From Micromonospora_J zhanjiangensis (GTDB lineage: Bacteria; Actinomycetota; Actinomycetes; Mycobacteriales; Micromonosporaceae), in NCBI RefSeq assembly GCF_042650605.1, contig NZ_JBHSBN010000007.1, forward strand, positions 124,001-188,000: a stretch of 64,000 bases of DNA, read 5' to 3'. A program made the position numbers and the translations under genes. The notes under the pieces are model-generated. The model did not search any database. It saw nothing but the letters and a program-made list of their open reading frames with translations, and was not told the DNA's origin. Each line of letters starts with the position of its first letter. Position 1 is the first letter of the stretch. This document shows positions 35,431 to 43,715 of this stretch, piece by piece.

Positions 35431-37263
35431 TTGTCGTTCAACCCGCGTTCCTGGCAGTTGTCGTTCCGGAGCCGGCCGTCCACGCACGGCGATCCGCCGG
35501 TGACGGACGCGTCCCCGGTGACGCCGGGCGACGGTCCGCCGACGGACACGGCAGCCCTCGCCACCGCGGCCACCGACGCGGTCGCCGGTACCGGCACCGA
35601 CGCGGACACCGGCGGCGGCCGGCGGGGGGCGCGGCTCGTGGTCACCCGGTCGACCACCGTGCTCGCGGCGGTGTTCGTACTGGCCGCGCTGGTCCTGCCG
35701 AACGCGGGCGTGCCCCTGTCGCTCGGCGCGTTCCTGCGCATCCCCGTCGAAGGGCTGGTCGTCGTCGCGCTGCTGCTCGTCCTGCCGGGGACGCCGCGCA
35801 CGGTGCTGGCGGCGCTGTTCGGCGCGGTGCTCGGCGTGCTGACCGTCGTGAAGATCGTCGACTTCGGCTTCTACTCGGTGCTCGTCCGGCCGTTCGACCT
35901 GGTCCGCGACTGGAGCCTGTTCGCCGACGGGTACGGCTTCGTCCGGGACTCGTTCGGCCAGCTCGGCGCGGTGGGCGCCGCGACCGCGGCGGTCGTGCTG
36001 GCCGTGGGCGTACCCGTGCTCATGACCCTGGCGGCGCTGCGGTTGGCCCGGGTGGTGCGGCGGCACCGGCGGCCGGCGGCCGGTACGGCGGGCGCCCTGG
36101 CTGCCGCCTGGGTGGTCTGCGCGGTGTTCGGCGCGCAGCTCGTGCCGGGTGCGCCGGTCGCCGCGAGCAGCGCGGCCGGCCTGGCCTACGGTCGCACCCT
36201 CCAGGTCCGGGACGGCCTGCGCGACCGGCAGGTGTTCGCCGGCGAGGCGGCGGTGGACGCGTTCAAGGAGGCCGACACCGACCGGCTGCTGTCCGGCCTG
36301 CGCGGCAAGGACGTCATCGTCTCGTTCGTGGAGAGCTACGGACGGTCGGCGGTCGAGGACCCGGAGATCTCGCCCCGGGTGGACGCCGCGCTGGCCGCCG
36401 GGACCGAGCGGCTGAACGCCGCGGGGTACGCGTCCCGCAGCGGCTGGCTCACCTCGCCGACCGCCGGCGGCGGGAGCTGGCTGGCCCAGGCAACCCTGCT
36501 GTCCGGGCTGTGGATCGACAACCAGCAGCGGTTCAACGACCTCGTCACCAGCGACCGGCTCACCCTGACCAGTGCCTTCAAGAAGGCGGACTGGCGGACG
36601 GTGGGGGTGATGCCGGGCATCACGGCGGCCTGGCCGGAGGGGTCCTTCTACGGCTACGACCAGGTCTACGACAGCCGCAAGCTCGGCTACAAGGGACCCA
36701 GCTTCGGCTGGTCGCCGATGCCGGACCAGTACACCCTCGCCACGTTCCAGCGGGCCGAGCGCGGGCGGACGGACCGACCGCCACTGATGGCGGCGATCCC
36801 GCTCACCTCCAGCCACGCGCCCTGGGTGCCGCTGCCCCGGTCGGTCGACTGGCACGAGGTCGGCGACGGCTCGATCTACGGGCCGATGGAAGCCGCCGGG
36901 AAGAACATCGACGACGTCTGGCCGGACCCGCACAAGATCCGTGCCGAGTACGCCAAGTCCGTCGAGTACTCGCTGGACACGTTGGTCTCCTATGTGGAGA
37001 AGTACGGCGACGACAACCTGGTCCTGGTCTTTCTCGGCGACCACCAGCCGGTGCCGGTGGTGACCGGGGCCGGTGCCGGCCGGGACGTACCGATCACCAT
37101 CGTCGCCCGGGATCCGGCCGTGCTGAACCGGATCGCCGGCTGGGGTTGGCAGGACGGCCTGAAACCGTCGCCGCAGTCACCGGTGTGGCGGATGGATGCG
37201 TTCCGGGACCGGTTCCTGACCGCCTTCGGGACGCCCGGCGCGGCCGCCCGTTCCCGGCACTGA
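35431..37263 (+). CDS. Membrane-anchored sulfatase-fold protein (LtaS-like)
   Basis: 610 residues from TTG 35431, which has AAAGGGG upstream; TTG 35398 and GTG 35500 are alternatives. A Thr/Asp/Gly-rich N-terminal tail is followed by about five membrane helices (about 70-245), then an extracellular alkaline-phosphatase-fold domain: VIVSFVESYGRSAVEDP (nucleophile region), SWLAQATLLSG, and the metal ligands in FLGDHQPVP. Related enzymes transfer or hydrolyse phosphoglycerol or sulfate groups on envelope polymers. The usual Thr nucleophile is not obvious, so activity is uncertain. Confidence 0.82.
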   Translation: MSFNPRSWQLSFRSRPSTHGDPPVTDASPVTPGDGPPTDTAALATAATDAVAGTGTDADTGGGRRGARLVVTRSTTVLAAVFVLAALVLPNAGVPLSLGAFLRIPVEGLVVVALLLVLPGTPRTVLAALFGAVLGVLTVVKIVDFGFYSVLVRPFDLVRDWSLFADGYGFVRDSFGQLGAVGAATAAVVLAVGVPVLMTLAALRLARVVRRHRRPAAGTAGALAAAWVVCAVFGAQLVPGAPVAASSAAGLAYGRTLQVRDGLRDRQVFAGEAAVDAFKEADTDRLLSGLRGKDVIVSFVESYGRSAVEDPEISPRVDAALAAGTERLNAAGYASRSGWLTSPTAGGGSWLAQATLLSGLWIDNQQRFNDLVTSDRLTLTSAFKKADWRTVGVMPGITAAWPEGSFYGYDQVYDSRKLGYKGPSFGWSPMPDQYTLATFQRAERGRTDRPPLMAAIPLTSSHAPWVPLPRSVDWHEVGDGSIYGPMEAAGKNIDDVWPDPHKIRAEYAKSVEYSLDTLVSYVEKYGDDNLVLVFLGDHQPVPVVTGAGAGRDVPITIVARDPAVLNRIAGWGWQDGLKPSPQSPVWRMDAFRDRFLTAFGTPGAAARSRH

Positions 37264-37316
37264 AAGCGGGTCGGGCAGGATGGGGCAGAGGTCCACGATC
37301 ACGAGGAGCGTCCGCG

Positions 37317-38057
37317 ATGCCCGCAGCCGAACCGACCATCCTCGCTACCAGCATGGGTTTCGACCGGCGCGGTCGAGGCCCGTACGACCTGGACCCGGGT
37401 CGGGTCTTCGACTGTCTCGCGGAGCTGGCCGGTGCCGGCGCCGACGAGCCGGTGAAGCTCTGCTGTCTCGGGCAGGCCAGCGGTGAGTCGACGAGCTGGC
37501 TGACCGCCGTCTACGGCGCGTTCGCCGGCACCCGGTTCCGGGTTTCCCACCTCAATTTGTTCCCCATGCCGAACCTGGCCGACATCCGCGCCCACCTGCT
37601 CGACCAGGACGTGATCTGGGTGGGCGGCGGCAGCGTCGCCAACCTGATGGCGCTCTGGCGGGTGCACGGGCTGGACGAGATCCTGCACGACTGCTGGCAG
37701 GCCGGAGTGGTGCTGGGCGGCGTGTCGGCCGGCTCGATCTGCTGGCACACCGGCGGTCCGACCGACAGCTTCGGCCCGCGGCTGCGCCCGTTCACCGACG
37801 GGTTGGGGTGGCTGCCGTACGGCAACGGGGTGCACTACGACAGCGAGAAGCAACGCCGGCCGTTGATGCACCTGCTGGTCAACGCCGAGGTCTTCCCGGT
37901 CGCGCACTGCACCGACGACGGGGTGGGGCTGGTCTACCGGGGGACCCGACTGGCCGAGGCGGTCGCGGACCGCGAGGGCGTCTTCGCGTACGAGGTGAGC
38001 CGCGCCGCCGACGGCACGGTGACCGAGACGGTGATCACCCCGCGCCTGCTCGGCTGA
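37317..38057 (+). CDS. Peptidase E (S51 family)
   Basis: 246 residues from ATG 37317, behind GAGGAG. The nucleophile Ser is in LGGVSAGSICWH; IWVGGGSVANLMALWR and GLGWLPYGNGVHYDSE are the neighbouring family motifs. Peptidase E is an aspartyl dipeptidase (class I glutamine-amidotransferase fold). It follows the sulfatase by 53 bases and may share its transcript. Confidence 0.92.
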   Translation: MPAAEPTILATSMGFDRRGRGPYDLDPGRVFDCLAELAGAGADEPVKLCCLGQASGESTSWLTAVYGAFAGTRFRVSHLNLFPMPNLADIRAHLLDQDVIWVGGGSVANLMALWRVHGLDEILHDCWQAGVVLGGVSAGSICWHTGGPTDSFGPRLRPFTDGLGWLPYGNGVHYDSEKQRRPLMHLLVNAEVFPVAHCTDDGVGLVYRGTRLAEAVADREGVFAYEVSRAADGTVTETVITPRLLG

Positions 38058-38108
38058 GCCCGGCCGCCCGGCCGGGGCCGTTCCCCGATCCCCGGCCGGG
38101 CGGCGGGC
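38058..38108. terminator. Strong bidirectional terminator, about 19-bp stem
   Basis: Arms 38058-38077 and 38090-38108 pair almost completely with one bulge, between convergent genes. Confidence 0.75.
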
Positions 38109-38112
38109 CCGG

Positions 38113-38475
38113 TCAGGAGATGTAGTGCAGGATCACGTTGTGCACGTGGTGGCTCTTCTGGTCGCCGCGGAACTCGACCTCGTAGGTGTGCGCGCCGACG
38201 TGGATGGCGATCGCCCCGGTGGAGAAGAACGACCCGCCCCAGGACTTGTTGCTGACCACGCTCACGCTGGTGATCTTCGAGTACGGGATGCTGGTGATCG
38301 CGAACCGCTTGCCGACGAACGACTTGTCCTGGATGATCACCCGCCGATCGGTCAGGCCGATGAACCCGGTGCCGGTGCCGATCGCGTCGTAGACCGCGAT
38401 GATCTCCTCGCCGTCGAGCAGACCGCTCTGGATCTGCTGGAACTGCTCCCGCCGGTCATAGGTCACGTTAGCCAT
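38113..38475 (-). CDS. Bacterial PH-domain protein
   Basis: 120 residues, consisting of a single bacterial pleckstrin-homology fold: GEEIIAVYDAIGTGTGFIGLTDRRVIIQ, then SIPYSKITSVSV and a final helix QKSHHVHNVILHYI. No signal or membrane segment, so it is cytoplasmic. Function unknown. Start ATG 38475 has TACCCT seven bases upstream. Confidence 0.87.
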   Translation of the reverse strand: MANVTYDRREQFQQIQSGLLDGEEIIAVYDAIGTGTGFIGLTDRRVIIQDKSFVGKRFAITSIPYSKITSVSVVSNKSWGGSFFSTGAIAIHVGAHTYEVEFRGDQKSHHVHNVILHYIS

Positions 38476-38482
38476 GTCCGCG

Positions 38483-38488
38483 AGGGTA
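38483..38488 (-). promoter_or_regulatory. Leaderless -10 box TACCCT
   Basis: TACCCT on the minus strand, seven bases, then ATG 38475 of the PH-domain gene. Confidence 0.5.
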
Positions 38489-38543
38489 GGAGGTCCGTGC
38501 CAGTGCCGGCCCGGGTGGCGCGGACGGCGGTGGTGCCGGAGGA

Positions 38544-38858
38544 TCAGTCCTCGTCGTGGGTCAGGGCGCGGTGGACGTCCTCGATCCGGGCCGCGAGGGT
38601 GACCTCACGGTCGGTCAGCTCGTCGCAGTCCCGGGGAGTGATCTTGATTTGGGTACGCCCGTCCAGCCGGCGGATCTCCGGCCGCAGGTTCAGCACGTCC
38701 GCCGCGATCTTGGTGCGTTCGGTCAGCTCGGCGTGCTGGGCGTCGGTCAGCACCAGAGTGCGCTTGATCAGGCACCCCTCGCGGATCCAACCGTCCAACT
38801 GCGCGAGCGCGTCGTCGAGGTGATCCCGCTCGGCCCTGCTCCACAGAGCGCGTATCAC
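38544..38858 (-). CDS. Small helical protein of unknown function
   Basis: 104 residues from GTG 38858, seven bases after GGGAGG (the adjacent GTG 38861 is equally possible). It is highly charged, with helices such as AERDHLDDALAQLDGWIREG and DREVTLAARIEDVHRALTHDED. No membrane segment, Cys pair or catalytic motif. Divergent from the Nudix gene. I do not recognise the family. Confidence 0.6.
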   Translation of the reverse strand: MIRALWSRAERDHLDDALAQLDGWIREGCLIKRTLVLTDAQHAELTERTKIAADVLNLRPEIRRLDGRTQIKITPRDCDELTDREVTLAARIEDVHRALTHDED

Positions 38859-39097
38859 CACCGCACCTCCCGGGCGTCGTTGCCGGCTCGTGGCCAAATC
38901 GTCGCCATGTCGTTGTCTTGACCGGTGAACTCTAGTCTGTCGGGTGACCGTGTCAGTGCCAAGGCCCACACTTCCGGGTTGTGCTGGCCATGAGGATGAT
39001 TCCGGTACCCGAACCGGCGATTGATCTGGCACCCTTGACCGCCGTGTACACCGAACGGGCGAAGGATGGCGGCGGCCGCCGGCGGGAGGATCGGTCC

Positions 39098-39520
39098 GTG
39101 CAGGTGGTGGTGGGTGCGGCGATCGTCGCCGCGGGCCGGGTGCTGGCCTGTGCCCGGGTCAATCCCCCCGAAGTAGCAGGTAAGTGGGAGTTTCCCGGCG
39201 GCAAGGTCGAACCGGGCGAAACCGAGACGGCGGCCCTGGTCCGCGAGTGCGCCGAGGAACTCGACGTACGGGTCGAGGTGGCCGGCCGGGTCGGCCGGGA
39301 CGTGTCGATGGCGCACGGCCGCGCGGTGCTCCGGGTGTACCTGGCCCGGCTGGTCGGCGCGGACCGGCCGCGGGCGCTGGAGCACGCCGGGATGCGCTGG
39401 CTGGCCGCCGATGAACTGGACAGCGTCACCTGGCTGCCGGCCGACGTGCCGGTGGTGGCGGCCCTGCGCCCCCTGCTCACCGCCGAGCCGGAGCGCCCGG
39501 ACCGGGCCGGCGGCGGATAG
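39098..39520 (+). CDS. Nudix hydrolase, MutT-like
   Basis: 140 residues from GTG 39098, which has GGGAGGA eight bases upstream. The Nudix box is GKVEPGETETAALVRECAEELDV-like (G-x5-E-x7-REUxEE). The WEFPGGKVE opening is typical of 8-oxo-dGTP diphosphatases of the MutT group, which clean the nucleotide pool. The frame extends upstream to 38981 without family similarity. Confidence 0.93.
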   Translation: MQVVVGAAIVAAGRVLACARVNPPEVAGKWEFPGGKVEPGETETAALVRECAEELDVRVEVAGRVGRDVSMAHGRAVLRVYLARLVGADRPRALEHAGMRWLAADELDSVTWLPADVPVVAALRPLLTAEPERPDRAGGG

Positions 39521-39522
39521 CC

Positions 39523-39556
39523 CAAGGACCGGCGACCTGAAAGCCGCCGGTCCTTG
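39523..39556. terminator. Hairpin, 12-bp perfect stem
   Basis: CAAGGACCGGCG and CGCCGGTCCTTG around a 10-base loop, between the convergent Nudix and sdhB genes. Confidence 0.75.
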
Positions 39557-39590
39557 ACCGGTGAGAACGGACAACCCGTCGAGAGGCGGA

Positions 39591-40649
39591 TCAGTCCTGG
39601 TCGGGGTGCGCGTAGTTCAGCCCGTGACTGGGCAGCGGGAACTGGACATCCTCCCCGAACGGGGACGGCGCGGCCGGCCGGTCGAAGGTCAGCTCGGTGA
39701 TCGGGAGCTTGCCGGTCCCGTCCACCGGGGGCTTCTGCGGCTGCGGCACCTGCCGGTGCCAGTTCACGCCGCGCTCGGCCTGCTCCTCCGCGACAACGTC
39801 GTGGGACGCGCCGTGGGTGTGCGCCCCGCCGGGCGCGTGAACCGCCCCGAGGTCGCTCGGGTCACGGCGAGTGCCCTGGTCGTGGGCGTGCTCGCCCTTG
39901 CCGCGTCGGAAGATCTTGCTGCCTAGCCACACAACTGGATCGTACCTGCGGTCGACGACGCGTTCCTTCATCGGGATGATGGCGTTGTCGGTGATCTTGA
40001 TGTGTTCGGGGCAGACCTCGGTGCAGCACTTGGTGATGTTGCAGAACCCGAGACCCTGTTCCGCCTGGGCGTACTCCTTGCGGTCGGTCTTGGCGTCCAG
40101 CGGGTGCATGTCCAGCTCGGCGGCCCGAATGAAGAACCGCGGCCCGGCGAACGCCTGCTTGTTCTCCTCGTGGTCACGCACCACGTGGCAGGTGTTCTGG
40201 CACAGGAAGCACTCGATGCACTTGCGGAACTCCTGCGACCGCTCCACGTCGACCTGCTGCATCCGGTACTCGCCCGGTGCCAGGTCCGCCGGCGGCGCGA
40301 AGGCCGGGGTCTCCCGGGCCTTCTCGTAGTTGAACGAGACGTCGGTGACCAGGTCCCGGATGATCGGGAAGGTCCGCAGCGGGGTGACCGTGACGGTCTC
40401 GGACTCCTCGAAGGTCGACATCCGGGCCATACAGCCCAGCCGGGGCATGCCGTTGATCTCCATCGAGCACGAGCCGCACTTGCCGGCCTTGCAGTTCCAC
40501 CGGCAGGCGAGGTCGGGTGCCTCGGTGGCCTGCAACCGGTGGATGACGTCCAGGACCACCTCGCCCTCGTTCACCTCGACCTGGTAGTCCTGCAGGTCGC
40601 CGCCGGACTCGTCGCCCCGCCAGATCCGGAATTGGCGCTTGGTACCCAT
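39591..40649 (-). CDS. sdhB: Succinate dehydrogenase iron-sulfur subunit with extended C-terminus
   Basis: 352 residues. The [2Fe-2S] cysteines are in CRWNCKAGKCGSCSMEING, and the 4Fe-4S and 3Fe-4S ligands are in KCIECFLCQNTCHV and NITKCCTEVCPEHI. About 100 residues follow the usual end of the subunit (near 250). They include a His-containing stretch (GKGEHAHDQG, HAPGGAHTHGASHD) and a Pro-rich tail. ATG overlaps the sdhA stop by one base (TAATG), indicating tight coupling. Last gene of the sdhCAB operon. Confidence 0.95.
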   Translation of the reverse strand: MGTKRQFRIWRGDESGGDLQDYQVEVNEGEVVLDVIHRLQATEAPDLACRWNCKAGKCGSCSMEINGMPRLGCMARMSTFEESETVTVTPLRTFPIIRDLVTDVSFNYEKARETPAFAPPADLAPGEYRMQQVDVERSQEFRKCIECFLCQNTCHVVRDHEENKQAFAGPRFFIRAAELDMHPLDAKTDRKEYAQAEQGLGFCNITKCCTEVCPEHIKITDNAIIPMKERVVDRRYDPVVWLGSKIFRRGKGEHAHDQGTRRDPSDLGAVHAPGGAHTHGASHDVVAEEQAERGVNWHRQVPQPQKPPVDGTGKLPITELTFDRPAAPSPFGEDVQFPLPSHGLNYAHPDQD

Positions 40650-42574
40650 TACTTGCCCGCCTCCTCAGCGAGAGCGTCCTGCGTGAGGGCGTCGAAGTCG
40701 GCGAGCTCCTCGTCGGTCAGGTACTTGGCCAGCTCGGCCCGGTCGAAGAGCTGGATCAGCTCCGCCCGCATCTTCGGCAACGGCTGGTGCGCGAGGTGCA
40801 CCTTCTCCCCGTCGAGCGAGCAGACCAGGTTGACCTTGCGCCAGTCCGGCACCATCGTCGGGAAGTCCTCGCGGGTGTGACCGCCGCGCGACTCCTCCCG
40901 CTCCAACGCCGCCTTGGCGGTGCACTCCGAGACGACCAGCATGTTGCGCAGGTCCAGCGCCAGGTGCCAACCCGGGTTGTACCGGCGGCCGCCGGTGGCG
41001 CTCACCTTCGCCACCCGCTCGCGCAGCTCGGCCAGCCGGACCAGGGCGTCCTCCAGCTCACCCTTGCGCCGGATGATGCCGACCAGGTCGCCCATCACCG
41101 CCTGCAGGTCCTGCTGCAGCTTGTACGGGCTCTCGCCGGTCTCCCGGTTCAGCGGGGCGAGCGCGGTCTCCACGGCCGCCTCGGCGGCGGTGACGCCGAC
41201 CGTGGGGCGGGCGGGCAGCTCGTCCACGTACCGGGCGGCGTGCTCGCCGGCCCGCTTGCCGAAGACCAGCAGGTCCGACAGCGAGTTGCCGCCGAGCCGG
41301 TTGGAGCCGTGCATTCCGCCGGAGACCTCGCCGGCGGCGAACAGCCCGCGTACGGTGCCGGCCGCCGCGCCGGAGTCCGGGTCGACCTCGACGCCACCCA
41401 TCACGTAGTGGCAGGTCGGGCCGACCTCCATCGGTTCCTTGGTGATGTCGACGTCGGCCAGCTCCTTGAACTGGTGGTACATCGACGGCAGTCGGCGGCG
41501 GATCTCCTCGGCCGACTTGCGGGAGGCGATGTCCAGGTAGACGCCGCCGGCCGGCGTACCGCGGCCGGCCTTGACCTCGCTGTTGATCGCGCGGGCCACC
41601 TCGTCCCGGGGCAGCAGCTCCGGCGGGCGCCGGTTGCTGTCCGGGTCGGTGTACCAGCGGTCCGCCTCCTCCTCGGTCTCCGCGTACTGCTTGCGGAAGA
41701 CGTCGGGGACGTAGTCGAACATGAACCGCTTGCCGTCGGAGTTCTTCAGCACGCCGCCGTCGCCGCGGACCGACTCGGTGACCAGAATGCCCTTCACCGA
41801 GGGCGGCCAGACCATGCCGGTCGGGTGGAACTGGAGGAACTCCATGTTGATCAGCGTCGCGCCGGCCCGCAGGGCGAGCGCGTGCCCGTCGCCGGTGTAC
41901 TCCCAGGAGTTCGAGGTGACCTTGTACGACCGGCCCACCCCGCCGGTGGCCAGCACCACCGCCGGCGCCTCGAAGAGCACGAACTCGCCGGACTCGCGGT
42001 AGTAGCCGAACGCGCCCGCCACCCGGTCGCCGTCCAGCAGCAGCTCGGTGATCGTGGTCTCGGCGAACACCTTGATCCGCGCGTCGTACGAGCCGAACTC
42101 GGCCTTGTCCTCCTGCTGCAGCGAGACGATCTTCTGCTGCAGGGTACGGATGAGTTCCAGGCCGGTCCGGTCACCGACGTGTGCCAGCCGGGGGTACTCG
42201 TGCCCGCCGAAGTTGCGTTGCGAGATCTTGCCGTCCTTCGTCCGGTCGAACAGCGCCCCGTACGTCTCCAGCTCCCAGATCCGCTGCGGCGACTCCTTCG
42301 CGTGCAGCTCGGCCATCCGGAAGTTGTTCAGGAACTTCCCGCCCCGCATGGTGTCCCGGTAGTGCACCTGCCAGTTGTCCCGGCTGTTCACGTTGCCCAT
42401 CGCGGCGGCGGCGCCGCCCTCGGCCATCACCGTGTGCGCCTTGCCGAACAGCGACTTGGAGATGATGGCGGTCTTCTTGCCGGCCAGCCGGGCCTCGATC
42501 GCCGCCCGCAGGCCGGCGCCACCGGCACCGATGACGACGACGTCGTAGTGGTGTCGTTCGATTCGCGTAGTCAT
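40649..42574 (-). CDS. sdhA: Succinate dehydrogenase flavoprotein subunit
   Basis: 641 residues. FAD-binding VVIGAGGAGLRAAIEA, the covalent-FAD region around GKAHTVMAEGGAAAAMGN, substrate-binding QFHPTGM and HYVMGGVEVD, and RLGGNSLSDLLVFG are all present. Oxidises succinate to fumarate in the TCA cycle and feeds electrons to SdhB. The sequence type and gene order match mycobacterial Sdh1 (Rv0247c-Rv0249c). Confidence 0.96.
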   Translation of the reverse strand: MTTRIERHHYDVVVIGAGGAGLRAAIEARLAGKKTAIISKSLFGKAHTVMAEGGAAAAMGNVNSRDNWQVHYRDTMRGGKFLNNFRMAELHAKESPQRIWELETYGALFDRTKDGKISQRNFGGHEYPRLAHVGDRTGLELIRTLQQKIVSLQQEDKAEFGSYDARIKVFAETTITELLLDGDRVAGAFGYYRESGEFVLFEAPAVVLATGGVGRSYKVTSNSWEYTGDGHALALRAGATLINMEFLQFHPTGMVWPPSVKGILVTESVRGDGGVLKNSDGKRFMFDYVPDVFRKQYAETEEEADRWYTDPDSNRRPPELLPRDEVARAINSEVKAGRGTPAGGVYLDIASRKSAEEIRRRLPSMYHQFKELADVDITKEPMEVGPTCHYVMGGVEVDPDSGAAAGTVRGLFAAGEVSGGMHGSNRLGGNSLSDLLVFGKRAGEHAARYVDELPARPTVGVTAAEAAVETALAPLNRETGESPYKLQQDLQAVMGDLVGIIRRKGELEDALVRLAELRERVAKVSATGGRRYNPGWHLALDLRNMLVVSECTAKAALEREESRGGHTREDFPTMVPDWRKVNLVCSLDGEKVHLAHQPLPKMRAELIQLFDRAELAKYLTDEELADFDALTQDALAEEAGK

Positions 42575-42588
42575 GTCGTTTCAGGCCC

Positions 42589-43410
42589 TCAGTTGATGAA
42601 CCGCAGGTCGGGGAACCAGCCGGCGGACAGCGCCATGATGTAGAAGTCGGTCAGCGCCAGCGTCCCCAGGGTGATCCAGGCCAGCTGCATGTGCCGGACG
42701 TTGAGCTTGGAGACGAACGTCCAGAACCGGTACCGCACGGGGTGCTTGGAGAAGTGCTTGAGCCGGCCACCGGCGATGTGCCGGCAGGAGTGGCAGGAGA
42801 CCGTGTACGCCCACAGCATCACCACGTTGCCCAGCAGGATCACGTTGCCCAGGCCGAAGCCGAAGCCCTTCGGGCTGTGGAACGCCAGCACCGCGTCCCA
42901 GGTGTTGATCAGGGAGATGATCACCGCGGCGTAGAAGGCGTACCGGTGCAGGTTCTGGCCGAGCAGCGGGAACCGGGTCTCGCCGGTGTAGGTCTTGTGC
43001 CCGTCCGGCACCGCGCAGGCCGGCGGCGACAGCCAGAACGACCGGTAGTAGGCCTTCCGGTAGTAGTAGCAGGTCAGCCGGAACAGCAGCAGGAACGGCA
43101 GGGTCAGCGCCGCGTCCGGGATGATCCACCAGCCGGGCAGCAGCTGGCCGAAGTGGGCCGCCTCCGGCACGCACCGCGCGGTGACGCAGGGGGAGTAGAA
43201 CGGGGTGAGGTAGTGGTACGCCTCGACCCAGTAGTTGTTGTGCATGAAGACCCGGACGGTGGCGTACGCGACCCAGGCGCTGAGTCCGACCACCGTGATC
43301 AGCGGCGCGAACCACCAACGGTCGGTACGCAACGTCTTCGCCGCGATGGCGGCGCGTGGTCGCACCCGCCCCGGCTGCAGGGCCGGCGGAGTGGCCGACT
43401 TCGTTGTCAT
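42589..43410 (-). CDS. sdhC: Succinate dehydrogenase membrane anchor, single fused subunit
   Basis: 273 residues from ATG 43410, behind GGGAG. About five membrane helices (FAPLITVVGLSAWVAYATV, DAALTLPFLLLFRLTCYYY, YAFYAAVIISLINTW and others). One long anchor replaces separate SdhC and SdhD, as in mycobacterial Sdh1. The motif SCHSCRHIAGG contributes Cys and His residues that could bind haem or support the quinone site. First gene of sdhCAB. Confidence 0.9.
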   Translation of the reverse strand: MTTKSATPPALQPGRVRPRAAIAAKTLRTDRWWFAPLITVVGLSAWVAYATVRVFMHNNYWVEAYHYLTPFYSPCVTARCVPEAAHFGQLLPGWWIIPDAALTLPFLLLFRLTCYYYRKAYYRSFWLSPPACAVPDGHKTYTGETRFPLLGQNLHRYAFYAAVIISLINTWDAVLAFHSPKGFGFGLGNVILLGNVVMLWAYTVSCHSCRHIAGGRLKHFSKHPVRYRFWTFVSKLNVRHMQLAWITLGTLALTDFYIMALSAGWFPDLRFIN

Positions 43411-43669
43411 GTGAAAACTCCCTGACGGGGCCCGGTCTGGCTGACGGGCGCGAACGTTTCCTCCGGCGGGGCGCGCGGGGCAGGGGAGACCCGCGGCCGC
43501 GTCACCTACGCGCTGGCGCACCGCACCGGGGCCACCCGGCGCAGTCCGGTGCACACGTTACGCCGCACGTCGACGGCCGTATGCGCAAGGGAGTGTCGCG
43601 TGTGCCATGCCCGTTGGGAAGGCCCTGGCGGGCGTTTTGCGGGTGGTTGTGGAGAACTTCACTCCGAAG
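43411..43669. other. Upstream region of sdhCAB
   Basis: About 260 bases without a convincing gene. It holds the sdh promoter region; no clear -10 box or palindrome is seen near ATG 43410. Confidence 0.4.
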
Positions 43670-43715
43670 ATCAGCGATGGCCGGGTCGGCGGATCAGCGA
43701 TGGCCGGGTCAGCCG
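43670..43715. repeat. 23-bp tandem repeat overlapping the 3' end of the TldE gene
   Basis: Units 43670-43692 and 43693-43715 differ in few bases. One difference is in the stop codon of the tldE-like gene (TGA in the gene copy, absent in the outer copy). Confidence 0.75.
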
